Shown: in pieces, positions 31,772 through 42,059 of the stretch
Position numbering within the stretch: the stretch's first letter is position 1
Layout of the letters: each line of letters begins with the position of its first letter
Origin: Agapanthus africanus
Lineage: Eukaryota; Streptophyta; Magnoliopsida; Asparagales; Amaryllidaceae
Direction: 5' to 3'
DNA: 64,000 nucleotides
Assembly: GCA_030015575.1 (NCBI GenBank)
Contig: CM057338.1
Span: 305,601,827 to 305,665,826 of the forward strand
Notes under the pieces: model-generated
Told to the model about the DNA's origin: nothing
Seen by the model: only the letters and a program-made list of their open reading frames with translations
The model's database searches: none
Program-made: the position numbers and the translations under genes

Positions 31772-31815
31772 GCCCGTGGATTGTATACGGTAGTCAAGTT
31801 GGGGACTAACCGTAG
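31772..31815. other. Conserved motif GCCCGTGGATTGTATAC with covarying partner, site 5
   Basis: TACGGT (31786-31791) with ACCGTA (31809-31814). Confidence 0.6.
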
Positions 31816-31864
31816 GACCGAGGGAATTTTGAAAAATTGGATTTTTGTTTGTGTTTTCTTTGTT

Positions 31865-32190
31865 TTACCGCGATTGCTCTATCCTTTCAGCTTTTCTTAT
31901 CGCGAAGGTCGCGATTGCCCTATCCTTTCGGCTTTTATTCGCGGTTGCCCAATCATTTCGGCTTTATTTTCATCTTTATTTTACTCGATGATTTTTATTG
32001 CGAGTTGCCCCATCATTTCGGCTTTTCTCTATTTTTCTTTTATTTACACATTTTTTTGTTTATTTACATATATATATATGTATATTTTTACATTCCCAGT
32101 TTAACGACTTAGAGGTTGATTGTTCCCAGTTTAATGACGGGGTGGTCAGCAGGTGTTCCCAGTTTAACGACGTGGTGGTCCTTTTTGCTT
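31865..32190. repeat. CAATCATTTCGGCT block and three CAGTTTAACGAC units, E2
   Basis: 31865-32035 has four units with GCCCNATC(C/A)TTTCGGCTTT, as in E1 at 9760-10015. 32060-32090 is a TA-rich tract. 32095-32190 holds three units of the 30-bp repeat next to the end of the gag-like frame. Confidence 0.75.
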
Positions 32191-33939
32191 ATCCCAGCTC
32201 CTTGAACTTTGATCTTGGCGGAGCTGTGTTGATGACCTAGGTCTGTGGCTTGCCGATACATGCGAGGATTGTGAGGTTTTTCCAAGCTTATATTGGTCCT
32301 CTGCCCAATCTTTGAAAATATAGCAGTCTTCGATGGTATGACCTACCACTCTATGATATGGGCAGTATATGGGATTGCCGGTCATGTTCATTTCTTGTGG
32401 CCTCTTTGGAACAGGCAATTGCAGACTGTTGTTCAAGGCGTCCATGAATATTTTGCGGACTTCATACCTCCTGAAGGAGTATACCTTCTTCTTTCCCTCC
32501 ATTGGAGTAGGTGCCTTTACTGATGCTGGTCCTCGAGGCACATGTCTGGGAGGATTAGGTTCCCGAAAGGTTTCAGTCTCCATTTGCATGAAATCGGCGA
32601 TCGTAGCTTGACTGTTTGCTAACACGCCTTTAGAAAGTTCTATCTCTCCCATCTTGTATTACCTTTCGACCCAATCTTTGAAGACGAAGCAGTCATCAAT
32701 GGCATGACCTATCACTCTGTGATAGGGGCAATATTTTGGGTCGTCGGTCATATTCTCTTCTTGCGGTCTCCTAGATTCTGGCAGTTGTAGACCGTTTCTT
32801 AGGGCGTCCCTGAATATCTTGTGGACCTTCTCCCTCTTGAAGGAATAGACCTTTTCCAGCTTCTCTTTCAGAGGCGATTCCCCCCCGGCGTATGTATCGG
32901 AGGGACTGGAGGCTGATTGCGGCCGTTTTTTTTGCGAAGGCGCTCCGCTTTTAGGTTGAAAGGGATATCAGTTGGTTGCCCCCGGGTATCAATCCCTGGC
33001 TCATGAGCCAAAACTTGATTCTGCTGTAACTGCAATCGGGCGACTTGGGTCGCGAGATCTGCCACGACGTTTGCCAGCTCGTCGACTTTAGAATAGACCT
33101 CGGCCATCTTCTCATCCCTGTCCTGAAATTGCCTTTGAAGCCATTGGAATAATGCTTGTTCTGTAGTTCCGGCTATGACAACCGAGTAATCTTTATTGCC
33201 TGAGCTCAATTCCGTAGGAACCACGGGCTCCTCTGGCTTATCGGCGTGAGCGGGCTCTTCATCATTTAGATCGAGTCGATGCTGGGTAGCGTCAACCATA
33301 TCATCACCATGGCTGTGAAGAAGAGGAGGGTTCGTTTCTTCTTGTCCGGCCATGTAGACAGTGTAGACTACGTACCCAGCCATCTCTTTATCTTTGGCGG
33401 CTGATTTCGCGGAGCGGTCCGGGCTTTGGAAATTCATAAATTCTAACATGGCCGGAGCCCTAGCCCTTTTGTTGGCTCTGTGTCCGAGCCGCTTCTTCCT
33501 CAGTTTCTCTGCCTTGAGCGCTTGGCAGGCTTCTGCTCTCCGGGAAGCCGCCATAGGCTGAGTGATGGGGAGCTTATAGAAGATACCTGATCGAGCAGTT
33601 GTCAAGGGCACCGTCGGAGCTTGCTCAAGAGGCCTTGTTGCTTTGTCGGTGTTGATGGCCTTGCCCCCAGTTAGGGCCAAGGAGAGTCGTTCAGATACCG
33701 ACTTGCGTTTGGGTTGGGGCGCCCTCGAGATCACCACATTTGGTCTCTTGCCTTTCGAGACCGGTTTGTCTGCCACCGGGGCTTGAGGAGCTAGGATGGC
33801 GCCAACTGGCAATGAACATGATAGAGCCGAATGGTAGCAGCGGCTCCTCCCATTGTCGCCCGAGACTGGCCGGAAGGACCGTCCTAGAGTCTATCCTCAT
33901 CGTGTAGGAGACGGGAGCTGAGTTCATCATCGAAGACAT
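32164..33939 (-). pseudogene. E2 gag-like gene (no capsid domain), frameshifted
   Basis: ATG at 33939 (MSSMMNSAP), then the family N-terminus RTVLPASLGRQWEEPLLPFG. One extra T near 33809 relative to remnant A shifts the frame. The next frame (33812-32868) has a basic N-terminal part with SVSERL, a MAGQEET segment, and a predicted coiled coil (EKMAEVYSKVDELANVVADL). After a stop near 32868 come two tandem zinc modules, CPYHRVIGHAIDDC (near 32700-32745) and CPYHRVVGHTIEDC (near 32325-32370), each preceded by a YSF(K/R)R...ALxNxLQLP segment. There is a stop (near 32655) between them. The capsid domain present in E1 and E3 is absent. Confidence 0.8.
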
Positions 33940-34058
33940 CGTCGAAAAGTGATTGCTTGAAAATCTGCATGAAAAAGCATTATTTTTAGTATAAATACAT
34001 GTATGTACATTGATTGAGTTCACATGAACGCTTAACCCGAAATATGGGAGGAGAGATT

Positions 34059-34077
34059 GGTCCCACCGGGCGTGCCA
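34059..34077 (-). promoter_or_regulatory. E2 primer-binding site
   Basis: Identical over 19 nt to the E1 site, 5 nt inside the LTR end at 34083. Confidence 0.85.
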
Positions 34078-34082
34078 GAATC

Positions 34083-34516
34083 TGTAGGGTGTTTTTCGTC
34101 ACCCCATTGAGATGGGAATACGCGCGCGCTTGTCAGGCGTACTACAGATTCCCCCTGTCTAGGGTAGGCCGGGGTTTATTGATCGTGGGGATCCGAATCT
34201 CCGGCAGCCGCGGACTAAGCTGCCGTTAATTACCCCTCGCCTTTGGGGCGAGGGAACCTCCGATTAACGGGTTAAACTGGTCATGCGAACTCAATGTGCA
34301 GTGTATGTGTGTTGTGTTTTGAAAGGGGAGGTTTGGATATATCGGGAGCCACGCAGAGTTTTTACGGGGGTCCCGCTACCCGGATAGCGGGCTAGGGGTC
34401 AAGGGGGCTAGCAACCCCCTTGCGGGGTGTGGGGCAGCGCCCCGTTAGAAATTTTTTTCTAACAGGGACAGTGTCGTGGTGTATCTGTGTGTGCACATAT
34501 GTATGCATATGTGTAC

Positions 34517-34549
<33 letters not shown>

Positions 34550-35904
34550 AAAAAGAGGGGGGAGAAGCATCCAAAGGATGCATGGGGGCAGCACCTTGGG
34601 CGCTGTGCGCCTAGATGCTGTGCGCTCAGGCGCTAGAGTGCCACGTGTCGGCACGTGGGCGCTCTGCGCTTGAGCGCTGGGCGCTCTGCGCTTGAGCGCT
34701 GGGCGCTCTGCGCTTGAGCGCTGGGCGCTTGAGCGCAAGCGCGCCACGTGTCGGCACGGGGGAGACTTGCGCTCGAGCGCCTGCGCTTGAGCACAAGCGC
34801 GCCACGTGTCGGCACGGGGGCGACTTGCGCTCGAGCGCCTGCGCTGGAGCGCAAGCGCGCCACGTGTCGGCACGGGGGAGAGTTGCGCTCGAGCGCCTGC
34901 GCTTGAGCGCAGGCGCGCCACGTGTCGGCACGGGGGCGACTTGCGCCCGAGGGCGTGCGCTTGGGCGCGCGCCACGTGTCGGCACCGGGGCAACTTGCGC
35001 TCGAGCGCTTGCGCTTGAACGCAAGCGCGCCACGTGTCGGCACCGGGGCGACTTGCGCTCGGGAGCTTGCGCTTGAGCGCAAGCGCGCCACGTGTCGGCA
35101 CGTGGGCGACTTGCGCTCGGGCGCTTGCGCTTGAGCGCAAGCGCGCCACGTGTCAACACGGGGGCGCTCTGCGCTTGAGCGCCGGCGAGAAAAAGAGGCT
35201 TTTAGCCTAAGAAACAGAAGTTATGCTTCAGAAAGGAAATATTTATTATGTATATATGTATGGAGTTAAACTCCTATGATGTTTTGAAGCTGATGAAGGG
35301 GTTCTTCTTCTTCCTCCTGTTGCTTGGCCGGATCTTGAAGATCAAGAAGTAGGAGATTTTAAAAATCACTCCTTTTTGAGATCTGATGGGAGATCTGAGT
35401 TCCCCTTTGTGGTTTTGTGGTGGAAAACTACTTAGTTTTGGAAAAGAAAGAGTAAAACTCTTGATTTAATTCAAAAGAAATGAGAAGGTTTAGAACCTTG
35501 GAGAAGGAGCAGGAGGCACAAAGAACCCTAGTTTTTGGGGGGGAATGAAAAAAGTCTTTTTTTATTCATCATCATGTTGCCTTTTATAGGCTTACATATT
35601 TACATATAGCCCATTGGGCTTTACAAAAATGGCATCTTAGCCATCCCATGGCTCATGTGCCATTTCATTTTTGCACATAAGCCATGGGCTTACAAAATAT
35701 TGGCTTTATGCCCATTTTGTTTACATTCATGCATAAACAATTACATAAAAATTATTTATTACATGATTTTGTTGTTGGCACGGGGAGGCTGGCTGCGGGC
35801 TCGACTTGGGCATGGGCCCGCTTGACCTGGGCTTGGACCCACCTGGCTTAGGGTTGACTTTGATTTTGACTTGGTCAACCGGGGTGTAAATTTTTACCCC
35901 AACA
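34083..35904 (-). repeat. E2 5' LTR (right)
   Basis: Near-identical to 26392-28062 but 151 bp longer, chiefly from two extra G-box units and a repeated GCGCTCTGCGCTTGAGCGCT (34670-34735). Nine CCACGTGTC cores between 34641 and 35155. TA-rich tract at 34510-34555. Confidence 0.92.
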
Positions 35905-35909
35905 AAGGA
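35905..35909. repeat. Target site duplication of E2, right
   Basis: AAGGA, partner of 26387-26391. Confidence 0.9.
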
Positions 35910-36360
35910 AGAGTTAAACTCTTAATTTAATTCAAAAAAGAGAAGAAGATTTAAAACCTTGAGGAATGAGAAGGAGGCACATAAACCCTAATTTTTTGAG
36001 GGGAATCAATTATTGTCTTCATTTCATTATCATGTTGCCTTATATAGGCTTACAAGTTTACACATAGCCGCTTGGGCTTTACAAAATGGCATTTTGTCTA
36101 TCCCTTGCCTCATGTGTTTATTTCTTTTGCACATGAGCCATGGGCTTTACAAAAAATTGGCTTTATACCCATTTTCCTTACATTTATTCATAAAAATTGC
36201 ATCAAAATTATTTATTACATAATTTTCATTTTGGCATGGGACAGGCAGGCCGCGGGGCTCGACTCGGGCACTGGCCTACTTGACTTGGGCTTGGGCCCGT
36301 TTATTTGGGGTTAACTTTGACTTTGACTTGGTCAACAGGGTGTAATTTTTGACCCCAACA
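35910..36360 (-). repeat. Remnant A 5' LTR, second part
   Basis: Continues 25322-26391 after the E2 insertion and ends ...GACCCCAACA at 36360. The next base begins LTR sequence of E3 in the opposite orientation, so A probably inserted into the E3 LTR. Confidence 0.8.
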
Positions 36361-37111
36361 CTTCCCCAGGAGTTTAACTCCAAGCCTCTCGGGAGTTCAA
36401 CTCGCAGCTCAGAAGCTAAGCCCCTTCTTCTGCTGGTGTTTCCAGCGGCCGCATACTGCGCACATGACCCGCTGGCGTCCAGCGGCCACGTGCATGTCAC
36501 GTGACCCGTTGGTACCCAGCTGTCGTATGCCGCGCACGTGACCCACTGGAGCCCAGCGACCACACGCCGCGCACGTGGCCCACGGATGCCTAGCACGTGA
36601 CCCGCTGACACCCGGCACCCACGCGCCATGCACGTGACCCGCTGGCACCCGGCGGTCAAATGTTGTCTCACGCGTCCTTAGGACGCTCCTCACCCCTCCT
36701 TTTTTTCAAATGTTCCACACTAAAAATACTTCCCCCATTAGAAAAAATTCTAATGGGGCATTGCCCTGCACCCCGCAAGGGGCTACTAGGCCCTTGACTT
36801 CCAGCCCATTATCCGGATAGCAGGACCCCCGTAAACTCTGTAAGGCTCCCAATACATCCAAGACGCCTTCAGAACATAACATACGCATACTGCCCATTGA
36901 GTTCGCATGACCAATTTTTCCCATCAATCGAAAGTTCTCTCGATCCAAAAGCGGGGGGTAATTAACGGCTGCTTAGTCTGCGGCTACCATAGATTCGGAT
37001 CCCCACAATCAATAAACCCCGACCTTCCGCAGGTGCGCAGGTAGAATCTGTAATATGCCTAACAAGCGACGTGTATTCCCATCTCTATGGGGTAACGAAA
37101 AACACTCTACA
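36361..37111 (+). repeat. E3 5' LTR, right part
   Basis: Matches 43890-44511, ending AACACTCTACA. It has GCCGCGCACGTGACC-like units at 36440-36650 and a segment (36740-36860) like the end of other family LTRs. Confidence 0.8.
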
Positions 37112-37116
37112 AATTC

Positions 37117-37135
37117 TGGTACGTTCGGTTGGACC
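37117..37135 (+). promoter_or_regulatory. E3 primer-binding site, mutated
   Basis: TGGTACGTTCGGTTGGACC, differing from the E1/E2 site at four positions, three of them C to T. Five bases after the LTR end. Confidence 0.7.
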
Positions 37136-37254
37136 TTTTCTCTCCTACCATATTTCGGGTTAAACGTTCATGCGAACTCAATCAACATATATATCGATGT
37201 TTATACTAAAATAATGCTCTTTCATGCAGGCTTTCAAGCAATTAATTCTCAAAT

Positions 37255-39615
37255 ATGTCTCCAAAGATGAACTCAGCTCTCAAGGCAACTCCCGTCTCCT
37301 ACACGATGAAGACAGACGCTCGAATGATTCTCCTGATAAGTCTCGGGTGACAGTGGGAGGAACCACGGCTACATTTTGGCTCCATTTTATTTGTCTCGGC
37401 CAACACCATTCCTGCTCCTCAAGCCCCAGTAAAAGATAAACCGGCCTCAAAAGGCAAAAGGCCAAATGTCATGGTCGCGAAGGCACTTTAGCCCGAGCAC
37501 AAATCTATCTCCGAACAACTCTCCGTTGCTCCGGCTAGAGGCAAGGCCATCAATACCAACAAAGCAACAAGGTGTCTCGGGTAAGCTCCGGTGGTGCCCT
37601 TGACAACCGCTTGATCGGGTATCTTCTCTAAGCTCTCCATTAATCGACTCACGATGGCTTCAGGATAACGGATACCCGCCGAGCCCTCAAAATCGAGAAG
37701 CTAAGACAGAAAAGGCTCGGATACACAGCCAACAAAAGGACTAAGACTCCTGCTGGGCTAAACTGCATGAGGTTCCAAGAAAAGGGTTACCCCGCAACAA
37801 AAGCTGAATTGGCTGTAAAGCACGCTAACTCTTTTGAATCGCTGAAATTGGTTCAGAAGAATACTATGACCGCAAGAGTCAAGAAAACTGCGATCCGGAC
37901 AGCGCCACCCAACAACCCAGCTAGGCCAACCGTCTTCAGTCTCCTGTCCTTTCCTGAAGAGGAAAGGTCACGACGACGGTCCAAAAGATCAACCGCCAAA
38001 GATTGAGAGATGGCTGGATATGTGGTCTACACTGTTTACATGGTGGACACACGCAGCAAGAGTAAGGATGGGGCCACCACATCTCAAATCCAATCTGGTT
38101 TGAATGTGGCTGCCACTTTTCATGACTAGCCTCCTCTGTAAGATAATGGAAACCTTTCCAGTGAGGCTGATAAGCAGAAAGATCTCTCGATTCAAGAGAA
38201 GTCGGGCTCAGAAAGCAAAGATCAGCCAGTCTTCCGTCCCAAGACTGCAGAATAGGAGCTACTTCAAGAGCTCCGAAAATAGATCAGAAATATAGACAAG
38301 GAGATGACCAAACTTTACTCCAAAATTGACGACTTGACGAATATCGTGATGCAGCTCACGGCTCAGGTTGCTCGGGCGCACTCCAATTAAGCGCAAGTCT
38401 CTACTCATGAGCAGTGTGACAACGACCGGAAGCAGCCAATGCCTGTCCCTTCAGGTCCAAGTATGGGCAAACCACATGAAAACTAACCGCATTCCGCTTC
38501 TGGGACGCTCTGGCCCCAGATGGCACTGTTCCGTTAATACGAGAGACATTAGTAACCGAAGCCAAAGCGCAAAAAGATGTCAGCAGTAGCGGGAGACCAT
38601 ATCCTGCTCGGTATGATCTGGTAGAGTTTTCTAGTGGCTATCTCATCCCCAAATTCGGAAGATTCGATGGGACGAAAAATGCGAATCAGCACATCGCCCG
38701 TTTTAAAGCCTCATGAGGGAATACTGGGGACAATGATGTGCTTCTCCTCCGCCAGTTCGTTAATAGTTTAACTGATGTCGCTTTCGACTGGTACGCGAGC
38801 ATACCGGATTGCTCCGTTACTACTTTCGTCCAAATGGAATCTCTATTTCGACAAAGCTTCATGAGTGTCAGTGATAAGATCACCAATGTCGACCTCGTAA
38901 GGACCAAACAAAAGAACAACGAAAGCAGCACAGACTTTATAACCCGATGGAACAATCTCTCCGTCAAATGTGAGCCACCGTTGGAGAAAGACCAATCTGT
39001 CAATCTCCTCATCGGAAATCTTGGCACCTGGATGAATCCTTTTCTATGGACTGCGGGTCTCAAGATATACTAATAGCAGACCATGAAAGTTCAAATATTG
39101 AAACGTTCAAAGCAAGAATTTTCCTCGGATTCCCAAAATAACAATAAATTCTGGAGAAACCGAAAGGATGATAATCGCAAAGCTGGAAATTCCGACGATA
39201 TTGAATCTTTTAACACTTCGGTTAACCGAAATAAGCGAGAGACGGGTGGACCCAATGCCGACCAACCTTGGAAGCCAGTGTTGGGAGGGGGAGGAGAGCC
39301 AGTGTTGGGAGGGGAAGGAGAATCGCCTCTGAAAGAGAAGCTGGATAAGGTCCCTTCCTTCAAAAGGGACAAAGTCCACAGGATATTTAAGAACGCCCTA
39401 AGAAACTTTCTACAATTGCAAGAATCGAAGAGACCGTAAGAAGCGAATATGACCGATGACCCCAAATATTGCCCCTATCACAGAGTGATGGGTCATAGCA
39501 TTGAGGACTGCTTTGTCGTTAAAGATTGGATCGAAAAACAATATAAGGCAGGAGAAATAGAACTGTCTAAAGGCGTGTTAGCAAACAGTCAAGCTGCGAC
39601 CGCCAATTTCATATA
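37255..39615 (+). pseudogene. E3 gag pseudogene, first part
   Basis: ATG at 37255 (MSPKMNSALKATPVSYTMK), with a TGA where E2 has Arg in LGRQWEE. The frame is broken many times. 38230-38400 has coiled-coil remains (KEMTKLYSKIDDLTNIVMQL). 38640-39075 encodes the retrotransposon gag (capsid) domain, clearest from 38738 (LLLRQFVNSLTDVAFDWYAS, then FITRWNNLSVKCEP). 39083-39610 has a Lys-rich linker with a short repeat (VLGGGGEP), then the zinc module CPYHRVMGHSIEDC near 39467-39510. Confidence 0.8.
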
Positions 39616-40600
39616 AACAAAGACTGTAATCCTTTGGGAACTTGCTGCCCTCAGTCGTTTGCCCTTCTCTATCCCTTCTCTAAAAAGAACTGACCAAGGT
39701 AATAAGGCAAAATTCCAACGAGCAATATTACCAATGAAGAAGCGGTAGACGGGAACATAATCCATACGGTCTACATGGTGGAGCCCACAGAAACAAGTCC
39801 TCTTACGCCTCATAGCCATGACAATGACATGGTTGTTGCTACCTAACACTGGATTGGTCCAGATGACAAAGAGCTCGGTCGGGCCATTAAGCAAAAGGAG
39901 CCCGTGGTAACTGCAGAATCGAGCTCAGGCAGTAAGGACTACCTGGTTATCATACCCGGAGTCATAGAACAAGTACTATTCCAATTGCTTCAAAAGCAAC
40001 TTCAAGACAGGGACGAGAAGTTGGCTAAGGTCCGTTCCAAAGTTGACGAGCCGGCAAATGTCGTAGCAGACATCACGACCCAAGTCGCCCGATTGCAATT
40101 ACAACAAAATCAAAATTTGGTCTATGAGCCAGGGATTGATATTCTGAGACAGCCAACCAATATTCCATCCAGCCCAAGAGCGGAACACCTTTGCGAAAAA
40201 CGGCCGTGATCAGCCACTAGTCCCTCCGATACGTACACTGAATGTGGTAAGCAGATATCAAGTGAACCAAAAGCCAATTCGCCTCAAGGACCAGTATCGG
40301 GAAAGGCACCGACTCTAATGGAGAGAAAGAAGAAAGTTTACTCTTTCAGGAAGGACGAAGTCCGCAAAATATTCAAGAACGTCTTGAACAACGGTCTGCA
40401 GCTGCCCATTCTAAAGAGGCCACATGAAATGAACATGACCGACAATCCCATGTATTGTCCATATCATAGAGTGGTGAGTGATACTATCGAGGACTGTTGC
40501 GTGTTTAAAGACTGGGTGGATGACCAATACAAGATTGAGAAAACGTATTATTCGTTGATGGGCAGGCAAACCATCAAGTTACGGCCATCAATCCAGCTTC
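39616..40600 (+). pseudogene. E3 gag pseudogene, second coiled coil and zinc module
   Basis: A second copy of the coil region (39904-40209, KDYLVIIPGVIEQVLFQLL) and of the zinc module (40318-40560, YSFRKDEVRKIFKNVLNNGL, then CPYHRVVSDTIEDC with one finger His changed to Asp). 39616-39900 has only scattered matches. The order coil-capsid-zinc-coil-zinc suggests internal duplication of gag. Confidence 0.7.
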
Positions 40601-40619
40601 GCCAAAATCAAAGCGGGAG

Positions 40620-41110
40620 AAGCTTGAATAAGCGAACAGTTGACCACCACGTCGTTAAACTGAGAACAAATGATCATCACGTCGTTAAACTAGGAACATT
40701 CGACCCCTACGTCGTTAAACTGGGAGTGTAAAAAAGGAAATGTATAAACAAATAAACAAAAAGCAAAAATGATGGGGCAACTCACAATAAAAATCGGCAA
40801 ATAAAAAAAGCCGAAATGATGGGGCAACCGCGAATAAATAGCCGAAATGATAGGGCAATCGCAACCATTGTGATAAGAAATGGTGCAATCGCGGTAAAAA
40901 AAAGCGTATATAAATAAGTATTTCAACCCCCTCCAAAGGCGAATGATGAGTCGCTCCTGAAACCATACTTCAGTGTTAGCGATGCAAACGCTGAAAAAAT
41001 TTCAAATACCTGAATATCCCAACGGCGAATGATAAGTCGCTCCAGGTACCATTCCAGTGTTTGTGATGCAGACGCCAACAAAATTCCAAATTCCTCAAAT
41101 TTTCCCTGCC
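40620..41110. repeat. E3 repeat tract: GTCGTTAAACTGGGAAC, ATCATTTCGGCT and AGGAGCGACTCAT blocks
   Basis: Three units of the 30-bp repeat (40630-40735), then the ATGATGGGGCAAC block (40765-40900), then units of the GAATGATGAGTCGCTCC module (40935-41070). This is the same order as in E2 read in element sense. Confidence 0.75.
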
Positions 41111-41155
41111 CTACGGCTAGTCCCCAAATTGACTACCGTATACAATCCATGGGCA
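41111..41155. other. Conserved motif (inverted: GTATACAATCCATGGGC), site 6
   Basis: CTACGG near 41111-41116 pairs with CCGTA(T) at 41136-41141, upstream of ACAATCCATGGGC. Equivalent to sites 1-5 read on the other strand. Confidence 0.6.
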
Positions 41156-41244
41156 TAAACAAACTAAATAACACTCATGCCCCACCACAATCACTAGCTT
41201 TATGGTTGGTCTCCGCCATTGGAATTATACTCCATTTTGAAAGA

Positions 41245-41470
41245 CCCACTCATGTGTCCTCACGATACATGAGGAGAACAAAACTTACGAGATCCTCTCG
41301 ACTCGTAAGAAAACACTTTCGTGGGATCCTTATGACTCATAAGGGAAAACACGCTTGGGAATCCTCACGACTCCTAAGGAGAAAATACACCTACGAGATT
41401 CTTTCGACTCGTAGGAAGAAAATGCTTTTATGGGACCCTTACGGCTCATAAAATTGAAAAGCCTTAGGTG
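41245..41470. repeat. Hairpin array 6 (constant loop, variable stems), E3
   Basis: Units: CTCATGTGTC (41249-41258)/GATACATGAG (41264-41273) around CTCAC; CTTACGAG (41284-41291)/CTCGTAAG (41302-41309); CTTGGGAATC/GACTCCTAAG around CTCAC near 41354-41378 with mismatches; CCTACGAG (41390-41397)/CTCGTAGG (41408-41415); TTTTATG/CATAAAA near 41427-41453. Loops are the complement of those in E1 and E2, since E3 is inverted. Confidence 0.8.
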
Positions 41471-41499
41471 ATAGGGAGTTAAACCTGTCTCCTAAACCA

Positions 41500-42000
41500 T
41501 CGCTCCCTAACAGGAAAAGACAAATGATGAATTGCTTCTGACACCTGTGCTCCAGTGTTAGCAACGCTAATGCCAACCCCAACCTCAAAATTCCAAACTT
41601 TTGATCCAGTAGACCCCTAAGTCGTTAAACTGGGAATAGATAACCTCTAAATCGTTAAATTGGGAACAGATAACCTGTATGTCGTTAAACTGGGAATAGA
41701 TGACCCCTAAGTTGTTAAACTGGGAACATATGACCCCTAAGTTATTAAACTGGGAACGAGAGAAATCCCCTCATGACAAATGATGATTCGCTTCATGTAC
41801 CATATTCCAGTGTAGCGGTGTTGATGCCAAACCAAAACCAAAATCCCTAAATTCTCTTATGGCAAATGATGATTCGCTCCCGGTATCATATTCTAGTGTA
41901 TCAATGCTGATGTCAACCCAAATCCCAAGTTCTCCACGGCAAATGATGATTCACTTCTGGCACCATATTCCAGTGTAGCGATGCTAGCGCCAAACAAAAC
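41500..42000. repeat. E3 repeats: ATGATGATTCGCT units and TCGTTAAACTGGGAAC units
   Basis: 41610-41760 has five 30-bp units, each reading GATNACC...GTCGTTAAACTGGGAA. Around them are three to four units of the AAATGATGATTCGCT...CATATTCCAGTGTAGC module. Confidence 0.7.
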
Positions 42001-42059
42001 CTAAATTACAAGTCTCAAGCTCAAAAGCCCCGATGGACGGATAAAAAAACTCCCAAATC

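Larger units (their letters stand above)
26392..35904 (-). mobile_element. E2: complete non-autonomous LTR retrotransposon
   Basis: Flanked by AAGGA duplications, with LTRs 26392-28062 (1671 bp) and 34083-35904 (1822 bp) ending TG...CA. The internal region (6.0 kb) has a primer-binding site and a gag-like frame at its 5' end, but no capsid domain, protease, RT or integrase. Most of the remainder is tandem repeats and hairpin arrays that also occur in E1 and E3. It must have used enzymes from another element. It resembles TR-GAG or LARD-type elements. Inserted into the LTR of remnant A. Confidence 0.9.

Noticed and set aside
32060-32090. TATA box in E2 interior
   Set aside because: A TA-rich run with no other promoter sign and no ORF in a suitable place.
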